Source of the DNA: Paucibacter sp. KBW04
GTDB taxonomy: Bacteria > Pseudomonadota > Gammaproteobacteria > Burkholderiales > Burkholderiaceae_C
Length of the DNA stretch: 64,000 bases
Assembly (NCBI RefSeq): GCF_003852425.1
Contig: NZ_QAJN01000001.1
Span: 633,987-697,986, forward strand
Direction: 5' to 3'
Made by a program: the position numbers and the translations under genes. Of this stretch, positions 16,797 to 25,531 are shown piece by piece. The notes beneath the pieces are model-generated. The model was not told the origin of the DNA, searched no databases, and saw nothing but the letters and a program-made list of their open reading frames with translations. Numbering within the stretch: position 1 is the stretch's first letter; each line of letters begins with the position of its first letter.

Positions 16797-16813
16797 TGTT
16801 CAGAAAAGGCACA
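16797..16813. promoter_or_regulatory. Candidate activator-binding repeat
   Basis: TGTTC-N6-GGCACA, 88 bases upstream of the aldehyde dehydrogenase -24 box, a normal distance for a sigma-54 enhancer. It lies in the divergent region with the SoxYZ-like gene, so it could serve both. Confidence 0.35.
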
Positions 16814-16900
16814 AGTGGCCTGGCGTTTTCCCTGCTCGCGGCGGCGACTGCAGCTGTCCAGAAAGTGCCGATGCAGATTTTTCAGCGGGCAGGCAAGACC

Positions 16901-16916
16901 TGGCACGCAAGCTGCA
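16901..16916 (+). promoter_or_regulatory. Sigma-54 promoter of the aldehyde dehydrogenase operon
   Basis: TGGCACGCAAGCTGCA has the full -24 element and GG-N10-GC spacing, with one deviation (CTGCA for TTGCA). The start codon is 80 bases downstream. Confidence 0.7.
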
Positions 16917-16995
16917 GAGAAGGGTTGTGCTTGCTTCGCGAGCCCTCCGCTCCGGCTTTGCTGGATCGGCCTCATGAACCCTGAAGGAGAATCAA

Positions 16996-18516
16996 ATGGA
17001 CATGCTTGAACCCGGTAAATTCGGAACCCCTGTTGCTTTCAAAAAGCGCTATGGCAATTACATCAACGGTGAGTGGGTGGCGCCCGTCAAGGGCCAGTAC
17101 TTCGACAACATCACGCCGGTGACCGGCCGCGCTTTTTGTGAAATCCCTCGCTCCACCGCCGAGGATGTCGAGTTGGCCCTGGATGCCGCCCATGCCGCCA
17201 AGGGTGCTTGGGGCCGCACTTCGCCGGCGGGCCGCGCCAATATCCTGAACAAAATCGCCGATCGCATGGAGGCCCATCTGCCCATGCTGGCCGCCGCCGA
17301 GACCTGGGACAACGGCAAGCCCATCCGCGAAACGACGCTGGCCGATCTGCCCCTGGCCGTCGACCACTTCCGTTATTTCGCCGGCTGTGTGCGCTCGCAA
17401 GAAGGCGGCATCAGCGAGATCGATGAGAAGACCTATGCCTATCACTTTCACGAGCCCATCGGCGTGGTGGGGCAGATCATTCCCTGGAACTTCCCGCTGC
17501 TGATGGCAGTGTGGAAGCTGGCCCCGGCCTTGGCGGCCGGCAACTGCGTGGTGCTCAAGCCGGCCGAGCAAACGCCGGTCTCCATTCTGGTCTTGATGGA
17601 AGTGATCGGCGATCTGCTGCCGCCCGGCGTGCTGAACGTGGTCAACGGCTTTGGCCTGGAGTGCGGCAAGCCCCTGGCATCCAGCCCGCGCATCGGCAAG
17701 ATCGCCTTCACCGGCGAGACCACGACCGGCCGCATGATCATGCAGTACGCCAGCCAGAACCTGATCCCGGTAACTCTGGAGTTAGGCGGCAAGTCGCCCA
17801 ATATCTTCTTCGCCGATGTGATGGCCAAGGACGATGCTTTCTTCGACAAGGCGCTGGAAGGTTTTGCCCTGTTCGCGCTCAACCAGGGCGAGGTCTGCAC
17901 CTGTCCCTCGCGGGCGCTGATCCAAGAAAGCATTTACGAGCAATTCATGGAGCGGGCCGTCAAGCGGGTCAATGCCATCAAGCAGGGCAATCCCCTGGAC
18001 ATGAGCACCATGATTGGTGCCCAGGCCTCCAACGAGCAGCTGCAAAAAATCCTGAGCTATCTGGACCTGGGCAAGCAAGAAGGCGCGCAATGCCTGACGG
18101 GAGGCTCGCGCAACAACCTCAGCGGCGATCTGGAAGGCGGCTTCTACGTCAAGCCCACGGTGTTCAAGGGCCATAACAAGATGCGCATCTTCCAGGAAGA
18201 AATCTTCGGCCCGGTGGTTTCGGTCACCACCTTCAAGGACGAGGAAGAAGCTCTGGCCATTGCCAACGACACGCTTTACGGCCTGGGCGCCGGGGTGTGG
18301 AGCCGCGATATGAACACCGCCTTCCGCATGGGCCGTGGCATTCAGGCCGGCCGGGTCTGGACCAACTGCTATCACGCCTATCCGGCGCACGCCGCGTTTG
18401 GCGGCTACAAGCAGTCCGGCATTGGTCGCGAGAACCACAAGATGATGCTGGACCATTACCAGCAGACCAAGAACCTGCTGGTCAGCTACGAAGAAAAAGC
18501 CATGGGCTTCTTCTGA
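16996..18516 (+). CDS. NAD-dependent acetaldehyde dehydrogenase (ExaC/AcoD type)
   Basis: 506 aa cytoplasmic enzyme oxidising acetaldehyde to acetate with NAD. ATG 16996 follows GAAGGAGAATCAA. Features are the NAD-binding [10 protein letters not shown] (161-170) and FTGETTTGR, general base E262 in LELGGKSPN, and catalytic Cys C301 in [11 protein letters not shown]. Length and motifs match the aldehyde dehydrogenases that accompany quinoprotein ethanol dehydrogenases and acetoin systems. The sigma-54 promoter at 16901 supports shared control with the alcohol dehydrogenase. The DUF779 gene follows, overlapping by TGATG. Confidence 0.95.
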   Translation: MDMLEPGKFGTPVAFKKRYGNYINGEWVAPVKGQYFDNITPVTGRAFCEIPRSTAEDVELALDAAHAAKGAWGRTSPAGRANILNKIADRMEAHLPMLAAAETWDNGKPIRETTLADLPLAVDHFRYFAGCVRSQEGGISEIDEKTYAYHFHEPIGVVGQIIPWNFPLLMAVWKLAPALAAGNCVVLKPAEQTPVSILVLMEVIGDLLPPGVLNVVNGFGLECGKPLASSPRIGKIAFTGETTTGRMIMQYASQNLIPVTLELGGKSPNIFFADVMAKDDAFFDKALEGFALFALNQGEVCTCPSRALIQESIYEQFMERAVKRVNAIKQGNPLDMSTMIGAQASNEQLQKILSYLDLGKQEGAQCLTGGSRNNLSGDLEGGFYVKPTVFKGHNKMRIFQEEIFGPVVSVTTFKDEEEALAIANDTLYGLGAGVWSRDMNTAFRMGRGIQAGRVWTNCYHAYPAHAAFGGYKQSGIGRENHKMMLDHYQQTKNLLVSYEEKAMGFF

Positions 18517-18893
18517 TGCAAAGCTCGGTCGAGCAGGTGGTGGCGACCGAGGCGGCGCTGGCGCTTGTTCAGCGCCTGGCGGCCCAGCACGGCCCGCTGA
18601 TGTTCCATCAGTCGGGCGGTTGCTGTGACGGCAGCGCGCCCATGTGCTACCCGGAAGGGGATTTGATCGTGGGCGCGGGCGACCGCTTCTTGGGCCGCAT
18701 CGGTGGCATGCCCTTCTACATCAGTGAATCGCAGTTCGAGTACTGGAAGCACACGCAGCTGATCATCGATGTGGTGGAGGGGCGGGGAGGGATGTTCTCG
18801 CTGGAAGGGCCGACAGGTCTGCGTTTTCTGACCCGCTCGCGGCTTTATGAGGACGCCGAGTGGGCGCAGATTGTGGCCAGCGGGCGTGACTGA
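18516..18893 (+). CDS. DUF779 domain protein
   Basis: 125 aa. Proteins of this family are usually found next to aldehyde dehydrogenases of the AcoD type; their role is unknown. The key segment is FHQSGGCCDGSAPMCYPEGD, with three Cys that could bind a metal. The ATG shares one base with the dehydrogenase stop (TGATG), so translation is probably coupled. It could serve the dehydrogenase as an accessory or metal protein. Confidence 0.85.
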   Translation: MQSSVEQVVATEAALALVQRLAAQHGPLMFHQSGGCCDGSAPMCYPEGDLIVGAGDRFLGRIGGMPFYISESQFEYWKHTQLIIDVVEGRGGMFSLEGPTGLRFLTRSRLYEDAEWAQIVASGRD

Positions 18894-19007
18894 AACGTGT
18901 CAGGGCCTGTGCTGATCTGGTGGCCCGCACGAGCCATGGACAGCCGGCCCAGATCGGGCTTAGGCTAGGGCGCCGGCCCCCATGATCTGGGGCCAGGAGT
19001 TGTGCCC

Positions 19008-19703
19008 ATGAAAGCCTTCTTGATCGCCCGCTTCGCGCCCTTGGCGCGCTTGCAAAAGCGCTACTGGCGTTGGCAGTCCTCGCGCCGAGCCCAGGTGGAA
19101 TTCGCCAATTCGGGCGCGTACTGGGAGTCGCGCTATGCCCAGGGCGGTAACTCCGGCGTGGGCTCTTACGCCTTGTTTGCCGAGTTCAAGGCCGAGCTGC
19201 TGAATGCTTTCGTGGCCCGGCATGCCATCGCCCAGGTGATGGAGTTTGGCTGTGGCGATGGCAATCAGCTGAGCCTGGCCCAGTACCCGGCTTACCTGGG
19301 CTTCGATATCAGTCATAGCGCGGTGGCCGCCTGCCGCCAGCGCTTTGCCGATGACAGCAGCAAGCGCTTTCTGCATGTGAGTGAGTACGCCGGCGAGACG
19401 GCCGATTTGGCGCTGTCCTTGGACGTGATCTATCACCTGGTCGAAGACGAGGTGTTTGATCGTTATATGCGCCAGCTATTCAAAGCCTCGACGCGCTATG
19501 TGATCGTCTATGCCAGCAACTTTGACAGTGCGCCTGGCAGCACCGAGCCGCATGTCAGGCACCGGGCCTTTATCACCTGGGTCAAGACCCAGGCGCCGGC
19601 TTGGCAGCTTCTGGAACATATTCCCAACCGCTATCCCTACCGGGGTGACTACAAAACCGGTTCGCCGGCGGACTTCTTCATCTTCCAGAAGGCCGAGGCC
19701 TGA
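19008..19703 (+). CDS. Class I SAM-dependent methyltransferase
   Basis: 231 aa. ATG 19008 is 8 bases after AGGAG; an in-frame GTG at 19002 is too close to it. The SAM site is VMEFGCGDGNQLSL (motif I), then YLGFDISHSAVAACRQRF and ALSLDVIYHLVED. The C-terminal part (TGSPADFFIFQKAEA) resembles small methyltransferases acting on sugars or lipids. The substrate is not predictable. The N-terminal basic stretch (RLQKRYWRWQSSRR) suggests membrane or nucleic-acid association. Confidence 0.8.
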   Translation: MKAFLIARFAPLARLQKRYWRWQSSRRAQVEFANSGAYWESRYAQGGNSGVGSYALFAEFKAELLNAFVARHAIAQVMEFGCGDGNQLSLAQYPAYLGFDISHSAVAACRQRFADDSSKRFLHVSEYAGETADLALSLDVIYHLVEDEVFDRYMRQLFKASTRYVIVYASNFDSAPGSTEPHVRHRAFITWVKTQAPAWQLLEHIPNRYPYRGDYKTGSPADFFIFQKAEA

Positions 19704-19713
19704 GCTTGGCCGC

Positions 19714-20259
19714 TCAAGCCACCAGCAACTTGTGAATCAGCTCGGGCGTGGAGGCGGCCGCGTATTTTTTCATCAGGCGGGCGCGGTAGACATCGACCGT
19801 GCGCGGGCTGATCTCCAGGCGCTTGCCGATCAGCTTGCTGGTCAGGCCTTCGATCAGCAGGGCGGCGATCTCGCGCTCCCGGGCGGTTAAGTCGGCCTTG
19901 ATTTTGCGATGGGCCGACAAGTCCTCGAAGCTCCAGATGCCTTCCGCATGGGGATCGGCCGGGTTGATGGCGCGGCCGGCCACATGGCACCAGAACAATT
20001 GCCCACAGCCGACCCGGCGCATCACCCGGTCATCGGCGTAAAAACCGTCGGCGTCCAGGCTGGCGACGATGCGCGCACCGGTGCGCTCGAACTCGTCCAG
20101 GCTGGGGTAGAGCACCTCGAAGCTCTTGCCGATCAGCTGCTCGCGCTCGGCGCCAAACATGATCAGCAGCTGGCGATTGCAATCCTTGATCAGGCGTTTG
20201 GCGGACAGTACCAGGCCGATGGGGGCATGGTCGAAAGCGGTTCGGTAGTCCAATGGCAT
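19714..20259 (-). CDS. PAS-LuxR transcriptional regulator
   Basis: 181 aa. The N-terminal PAS domain (YRTAFDHAPIGLVLSAKRLIKDCNRQ...) is followed by a LuxR helix-turn-helix (LTAREREIAALLIEGLTSKLIGKRLEISPRTVDVYRARLMKKY). It has no receiver domain, so it probably senses a small ligand or redox state through PAS. ATG 20259 is chosen; a TTG at 20277 overlaps the thioesterase stop (TTGA) and may be the true, coupled start. It appears to form an operon with the thioesterase. Confidence 0.82.
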   Translation of the reverse strand: MPLDYRTAFDHAPIGLVLSAKRLIKDCNRQLLIMFGAEREQLIGKSFEVLYPSLDEFERTGARIVASLDADGFYADDRVMRRVGCGQLFWCHVAGRAINPADPHAEGIWSFEDLSAHRKIKADLTAREREIAALLIEGLTSKLIGKRLEISPRTVDVYRARLMKKYAAASTPELIHKLLVA

Positions 20260-20273
20260 GGGTCGGGCGGAGG

Positions 20274-20681
20274 TCAAAGAAGGGCGTAGGTGGTGGTGGA
20301 CTGAGCGGCCAAGCGGCCCTCGGCATCGCAGATGTCTATGCTGCCAAAGGCCAGGTTTTTGCCCCGGCGCAGCAGCGTGGCGCTGACGGTACAGAACTCA
20401 CCGCTGATGGGGCGCAAAAAAGACGTTTGCAACTGCACGGTGGTCATGGGTTTGAACTCGCCCAGGCTGCTCATCATGGCCAGCACCATGGCCGTGTCGG
20501 CCGCGGCCATGGCCGCCTGGCCGCACATGACCTGGCCCACATGGACCAGGGCGGGGTCCACCGGCAAGCGGAGTACGACACGATCCGCATCGGCGCTCAA
20601 GACCTCCAGGCGCAAGGCCACGATCCAAGGCGCGAAGATCTTGGGGATGGCGGCTTGCAGGTCTTGGGCGTTCAGGGGCAT
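20274..20681 (-). CDS. PaaI-family acyl-CoA thioesterase
   Basis: 135 aa hotdog-fold protein hydrolysing acyl-CoA. Motifs are PVDPALVHVGQVMCGQAAMAAADTAMVLAM, matching the hotdog helix with its catalytic Asp (AADTA), and TTVQLQTSFLRPISG. The start MPLNAQD at 20681 is chosen from the usual family length. It diverges from scoA. The upstream DNA carries a small direct repeat GGATCGAGCA (20701-20710 and 20715-20724). Confidence 0.82.
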   Translation of the reverse strand: MPLNAQDLQAAIPKIFAPWIVALRLEVLSADADRVVLRLPVDPALVHVGQVMCGQAAMAAADTAMVLAMMSSLGEFKPMTTVQLQTSFLRPISGEFCTVSATLLRRGKNLAFGSIDICDAEGRLAAQSTTTYALL

Positions 20682-20947
20682 GGCGGGGGCTAGAGCAAAG
20701 GGATCGAGCACACAGGATCGAGCAAAGGGGTTTGAGCCCGCGTATTGTGTCGCAGTGCGGCGCGGGCAATGGTGAGCTGGGGGCCAGGCCGGGTCCGCGC
20801 CTATCCCAGGGGCGGTGGCCGCGCAAGCCCCAAGAGCTCGGGGCGGCAGCTTAGGCGAATCTACGTAAGCCCTTTGACCCGGCTTCGGTAGTACGCTTGC
20901 CGCCATTGCAAAAGCGTCTAGCTAGACCACAGCGGAGAACTCCTCTT

Positions 20948-21649
20948 ATGAACAAGATTTACCCCAGCGCGGCCGCCGCGCTCCAGGGCATCGTCAGCGA
21001 CGGACAGTTGCTGGCGGTGGGCGGCTTTGGGCTTTGCGGCATCCCGGAGGCGCTGATCGCGGCCTTGCGCGATACCGGCGTCAAGAACCTGACCGTGATC
21101 TCCAACAACGCCGGCGTGGACGGCTTTGGCCTGGGCCAGTTGCTGGAAACGCGCCAGATCAAGAAGATGATCTCCAGCTATGTGGGCGAGAACAAGGAGT
21201 TCGAGCGCCAGTACCTGGCCGGCGAGCTGGAGCTTGAGTTCACCCCCCAGGGCACCCTGGCCGAGAAGCTGCGCGCCGGTGGTGCGGGCATCCCGGCCTT
21301 CTATACCCGTACCGGTGTGGGCACCTTGGTGGCCGAAGGCAAGGAGCTGCGCGAGTTTGATGGCCATACCTATGTGATGGAGCGTGCGCTCAATCCCGAG
21401 GTGTCCCTGGTCAAGGCCTGGAAGGCCGACAAGAGCGGCAATCTGCTGTTCCGCCGCACGGCGCGCAATTTCAACCCGGCCGCGGCCATGGCCGGCAAGC
21501 TGACGGTGGTGGAGGTCGAGGAGATCGTCGAGACCGGCAGCATTGATCCTGATTCGGTGCACCTGGCCGGCATCTATGTGCACCGCATCGTGCACAACCC
21601 TCACCCCGAGAAGCGCATTGAAAAGCGCACGCTCAGCGCAGCCAAATAA
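20948..21649 (+). CDS. scoA: 3-oxoacid CoA-transferase subunit A
   Basis: 233 aa. With ScoB it moves CoA from succinyl-CoA to acetoacetate, feeding ketone bodies or storage-polymer products into acetyl-CoA. The start MNKIYPS at 20948 follows GGAGAA. Family motifs are [14 protein letters not shown] (CoA-binding GxGxxG-like loop), [11 protein letters not shown] and [11 protein letters not shown] short palindromic spacer separates it from scoB. Confidence 0.94.
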   Translation: MNKIYPSAAAALQGIVSDGQLLAVGGFGLCGIPEALIAALRDTGVKNLTVISNNAGVDGFGLGQLLETRQIKKMISSYVGENKEFERQYLAGELELEFTPQGTLAEKLRAGGAGIPAFYTRTGVGTLVAEGKELREFDGHTYVMERALNPEVSLVKAWKADKSGNLLFRRTARNFNPAAAMAGKLTVVEVEEIVETGSIDPDSVHLAGIYVHRIVHNPHPEKRIEKRTLSAAK

Positions 21650-21655
21650 ATTTGC

Positions 21656-21693
21656 GGGACAGACCGCCCGAGCGAAGCGAGTAGCTCTGTCCC
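21656..21693. repeat. Palindromic intergenic element between scoA and scoB
   Basis: GGGACAGA (21656-21663) pairs with TCTGTCCC (21686-21693) around a 22-base loop containing GAGCGAAGCGAG. There is no T-run, so it is not a terminator. It could be a REP-like unit or an mRNA processing/stability structure tuning scoB expression. Confidence 0.75.
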
Positions 21694-21713
21694 CAACTGA
21701 AGGAGAAATGATC

Positions 21714-22352
21714 ATGGCCTGGACACAAGACCAAATGGCGGCCCGCGCGGCGCAGGAACTGGAAGACGGCTTTTACGTCAATCTGGGCATAGGCATCCCC
21801 ACCCTGGTGGCGAACTTTGTGCCGGCCGACAAGGAGGTCTGGCTGCAGAGCGAGAACGGCATGCTGGGCATAGGCCCCTTCCCGACCGAGGAGGAGGTCG
21901 ATGCCGACCTGATCAACGCCGGCAAGCAGACGGTCACCACCCTCCCCGGTTCCAGCATCTTCGGCAGCCATGATTCCTTCGCGATGATTCGCGGCGGCAA
22001 GATCAATCTGTCCATTCTGGGCGCCATGCAGGTGAGCGAGAAGGGCGACCTGGCCAATTGGATGATCCCCGGCAAGATGGTCAAGGGCATGGGCGGCGCC
22101 ATGGACCTGGTGGCCGGTGTTAAGCGCGTGATCGTGCTGATGGAGCATGTGGCGCGCAAGAAAGACGGCAGCGAAGATCTCAAGATCCTGCCCAGCTGTA
22201 CCCTGCCGCTGACCGGTGTGGGCGTGGTCAACCGCATCATCACCGACCTCGCCGTGATGGATGTGACTCCTGAAGGTCTCAAACTGGTCGAGCTGGCCGA
22301 AGGTGTCACGCGCGAGCAGGTGCAGGCCAAGACCGGTGTGCCTCTGAAGTAA
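21714..22352 (+). CDS. scoB: 3-oxoacid CoA-transferase subunit B
   Basis: 212 aa. It carries the catalytic glutamate in [12 protein letters not shown], which forms the glutamyl-CoA thioester. Other motifs are [26 protein letters not shown] and [17 protein letters not shown] 21714 has AGGAGA 7 bases upstream; the ATG at 21708 is too close to that site. An intrinsic terminator follows. Confidence 0.94.
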   Translation: MAWTQDQMAARAAQELEDGFYVNLGIGIPTLVANFVPADKEVWLQSENGMLGIGPFPTEEEVDADLINAGKQTVTTLPGSSIFGSHDSFAMIRGGKINLSILGAMQVSEKGDLANWMIPGKMVKGMGGAMDLVAGVKRVIVLMEHVARKKDGSEDLKILPSCTLPLTGVGVVNRIITDLAVMDVTPEGLKLVELAEGVTREQVQAKTGVPLK

Positions 22353-22386
22353 GGCTTGGGCGAACCAAGCCTCTCCTGAGCCCTGC

Positions 22387-22420
22387 AGGGCCGGCCAGCA
22401 GGTCGGCCCTTTGTTTTTTT
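22387..22420 (+). terminator. Intrinsic terminator after scoB
   Basis: AGGGCCG pairs with CGGCCCT around a 10-base loop, then TTGTTTTTTT. It ends the scoAB operon. Confidence 0.85.
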
Positions 22421-22558
22421 GCCCACTTTTTCAGGGTTTTCGGCTTTGTTCGCGACCCAAGGCTTGGGCTGTGGGCTCAGTCAAACATAAGCCCATACTT
22501 CAGCGCCATATTCCGGTAAATTCGCTCCGCGGCCCTGTTGCCCATCTCAGGAGTGTCG

Positions 22559-25531
22559 ATGAACCTGGTGCCCGGAGCGAGATCTCGAAACTTGCGCATG
22601 GTGGCGATGCTGCTGGGCATCTTTGCGGTGGCTTGCGTCCTGGGTTATGCGGTGGTGCGCGACGCCGTCACCAAGATCATCGAGACCGAGGCCCAGGCGG
22701 TGGCCGAGATCATCGCCATGCAGGCCGGCGCTTCGCGGGCGGTCTATGCCAAGGAAGTGTTTGCCAAACTCAACCCTTCCGCCGCCTCCCTGAAGGACGC
22801 GTCCGGGCAGCCGGTGCACCTGCCGATTCCGGCGGAATTTCTGAAGCTGGTGGGGCGGGCGGCCCCCTTGTTCGGCGACAAGCTCTACGAGTACAAGCCC
22901 GTCAGCAAATGGAATCTGGAGGAGAGCCAGGGGCTTAGCGATGAATTCCTGCGCTGGGCCTGGCCCCAGCTGGAAGCCCAGGATCAAGTCGCGCCGCAGC
23001 AGCCGATTCAGTGGAAGCCGGTGTCCCGGCTGGAGACGCAGGACGGGCGACGGGTGTTCCGCTATCTGGCCGCCGACCCGGTTTCGCAGCAGCTCTGCGC
23101 TAGCTGCCACAACGCGCTGGAGCAAACGCCGCTGATCCAGGCCCGGCGTCTGGCCGCCGGCGTGCCGGCAGGCAAACATTTTGCTCAACATCAGCTGATG
23201 GGCGCCCTGTCCATCACCATCCCGCTGGACAAGGCCGAGCAGATCGCCCGTGCCGAGATCGACGACACGGCGCGCTTCTTCTTCGGGCTGGTCCTGGTTT
23301 GCTTTATCGCCCTGGCCTGGTTTGCCTGGCAGCTGGCCTCCCACCAGCGCCATTTGCGTGATGCGGTACGCCAGCTGGCTCAGGCGGAGCTGGACTCGCG
23401 CGGTGCGGCACTGGCGCTCGAAGCCAAGCAGGGGGTGGAGCAGGCCTTTGCCGAGCTGTCCACCTTCATCCAGGCGATTGATCTGCATGCCATCGTGTCG
23501 GTCTCCGACCGGCAGGGGCGCATCACCCATGTGAATCAGAAGTTCATCGAGATCAGCGGCTATAGCCGCGAGGAGCTGATGGGCCAGGACCATCGCATCC
23601 TCAACTCGGGTCAGCACCCCCACAGCTTCTTTGATCAGATGTGGGCCACCATCGCCAACGGTGAAATTTGGCGGGATGTGATCTGCAACCGCGCCAAATC
23701 GGGGCGTTTGTACTGGGTGGACTCGGCCATCGTGCCGCAGCGTGACGCGGCGGGCCAGATCGTGCGCTTCGTCTCGATTCGCATCGACATCACCGAGCAG
23801 CGCCGCCACGAAGACGCCCTGCATTACCAGGCCACTCACGACGGCCTGACCGATCTGCCCAATCGCGTGCTGCTGCTGGATCGCATCAGCCATGCCATCG
23901 CACGCGCCAAGCGAGGGGGCGGGCTGATCGTGCTCTTCTTCATCGATCTGAACAAGTTCAAGTACATCAACGACAGCCTGGGCCATAGCGCGGGTGACGA
24001 GGTGCTGCGCGAGATGGCGCGGCGCCTGAGCCTGCTGGCGCGCGAGGGCGACACCGTGGCGCGCCTGGGTGGGGATGAGTTTGTGGTGGCTTGCGAAGGC
24101 TTGGCACGGGAAGATGTGGACCAGATAGGCGCGCGCATCTGCGATGCCCTGAGCGCGCCGGTGAACTTGCAGGGCGAGTCCCACACCCTGGGCGGCAGCG
24201 TGGGCGTGGCCATGTTCCCGGATGATGGGGAGGACACCGAAACCCTGCTCAAGCGCGCTGACATCGCCATGTACGAGGCCAAGTCCCGGGGCGGCTCGGT
24301 GCTGACGCATTTTTCGCCCGAGATGCAGGCCGCCATTGACCGCCGCCTGCAGATGGAGATCCGCCTGCGTGAGGGCATACCCAAGGGCGAGCTGGTGCTG
24401 GAGTTCCAACCCCAGGTGGACTTCAAGAGCGGCACCTTGGTCAGCTTCGAGGCCTTGGTGCGCTGGAACTCGCCGGAGTACGGGCGGCTGGGGCCGGGCC
24501 AGTTCCTGCCCTTGGCGGAAGAGTCCAATCTGATCGAGTTGGTGGATTCCTTTGTGCTCGATGAAGCCTGCCGGCAAATGGCCGCCTGGGCCCGTGCCGG
24601 CCATGGCTGGATACGGGTGGCGGTGAATCTGGCGGCCACCAAGTTCTCCGACCCCGAGTTCCTGCTGGAACTGCGCCGAGCCATGCAAAAACATGGTGTG
24701 CCCCAGGGCGTGCTGGAACTGGAAGTGACCGAGAGCCTGGCCATGCGCGACCCCAAGGCCAGCCTGGAGCTGATGCAGCAGCTGCGCGGCATGGGGGTTT
24801 TGCTGGCCATCGACGACTTTGGCACGGGCTATTCCAATCTGGGCTATTTGCGCAGCTTCCCGGCCGAGCGGCTCAAGGTCGATCAAGGCTTTGTGCGCGG
24901 CCTGACCAAGAACCCGCAGGACCGCGCCATCGTCGCCGCCGTCATTCAGCTGGCCCACAACCTGCACATGCGGGCCATCGCCGAGGGGGTGGAAACCGAG
25001 GAAGAGGCCATCATCCTGTTCTCGCTCAATGTGGACGAGGTGCAGGGCTATCTGGTTGGCCGGCCCCAGCCGCCGGAGCAGGTGGAGCGCTTGTTCAAGC
25101 AGCCCACCCTGCTGGACCCGCGCCTGTTCATGCATGCGGACGAGGTGCCGGTGGTCTTGCTGGTGGAGGACCACGAGGTCTCGCTGGAGCTCATGGAACA
25201 TCTGCTGGGCACTTACGGGGTCAAGGTCGTTTGCGCACGCAGCGCCGAGCAGGCGCGCGAACTGTTCCATCAGCACCACTTCGCCCTGGCCATCGTCGAC
25301 CATGGTCTGCCGGGCGAAAGCGGCATCCAGCTGCTGGCCTCGCTCAAGCAGCTGATGCCTCAGACCGTGCGGGTGCTGGTGACCGCCAGCGTGGACCCGC
25401 AGGTGATGCGGGATGCCATCAACTTAGGGGGCGCGGGGCATTTTCTGGCCAAACCCATCGATGCCGATGCTTTGCGCGCTATCGTGATGAAAAGTTGTTG
25501 GAACCATCTGCAGCAAAGGCCTGTGCTCTGA
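22559..25531 (+). CDS. Heme-sensor/PAS/GGDEF/EAL/REC cyclic-di-GMP protein
   Basis: 990 aa inner-membrane protein with both cyclic-di-GMP synthesis and breakdown domains. ATG 22559 follows AGGAG. Order: membrane span (about 13-32); periplasmic DUF3365-like domain with c-type heme site CASCH (180-184); second span (about 240-260); PAS (about 305-412); GGDEF with intact RLGGDEF (504-508); EAL with FEALVRW (631-633), ELEVTES and DDFGTGYSNL; and a C-terminal receiver domain (about 868-985) with the Asp in AIVDHGLPG. Both catalytic motifs look intact. It is probably a redox- or gas-sensing enzyme further tuned by phosphorylation. Its last base pairs overlap the ggt start region. Confidence 0.93.
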   Translation: MNLVPGARSRNLRMVAMLLGIFAVACVLGYAVVRDAVTKIIETEAQAVAEIIAMQAGASRAVYAKEVFAKLNPSAASLKDASGQPVHLPIPAEFLKLVGRAAPLFGDKLYEYKPVSKWNLEESQGLSDEFLRWAWPQLEAQDQVAPQQPIQWKPVSRLETQDGRRVFRYLAADPVSQQLCASCHNALEQTPLIQARRLAAGVPAGKHFAQHQLMGALSITIPLDKAEQIARAEIDDTARFFFGLVLVCFIALAWFAWQLASHQRHLRDAVRQLAQAELDSRGAALALEAKQGVEQAFAELSTFIQAIDLHAIVSVSDRQGRITHVNQKFIEISGYSREELMGQDHRILNSGQHPHSFFDQMWATIANGEIWRDVICNRAKSGRLYWVDSAIVPQRDAAGQIVRFVSIRIDITEQRRHEDALHYQATHDGLTDLPNRVLLLDRISHAIARAKRGGGLIVLFFIDLNKFKYINDSLGHSAGDEVLREMARRLSLLAREGDTVARLGGDEFVVACEGLAREDVDQIGARICDALSAPVNLQGESHTLGGSVGVAMFPDDGEDTETLLKRADIAMYEAKSRGGSVLTHFSPEMQAAIDRRLQMEIRLREGIPKGELVLEFQPQVDFKSGTLVSFEALVRWNSPEYGRLGPGQFLPLAEESNLIELVDSFVLDEACRQMAAWARAGHGWIRVAVNLAATKFSDPEFLLELRRAMQKHGVPQGVLELEVTESLAMRDPKASLELMQQLRGMGVLLAIDDFGTGYSNLGYLRSFPAERLKVDQGFVRGLTKNPQDRAIVAAVIQLAHNLHMRAIAEGVETEEEAIILFSLNVDEVQGYLVGRPQPPEQVERLFKQPTLLDPRLFMHADEVPVVLLVEDHEVSLELMEHLLGTYGVKVVCARSAEQARELFHQHHFALAIVDHGLPGESGIQLLASLKQLMPQTVRVLVTASVDPQVMRDAINLGGAGHFLAKPIDADALRAIVMKSCWNHLQQRPVL

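Noticed and set aside
22547-25303. 918-codon open frame on the minus strand opposite the GGDEF/EAL gene
   Set aside because: His/Gln/Leu-rich translation with no domains; the plus strand has an unambiguous multidomain gene.
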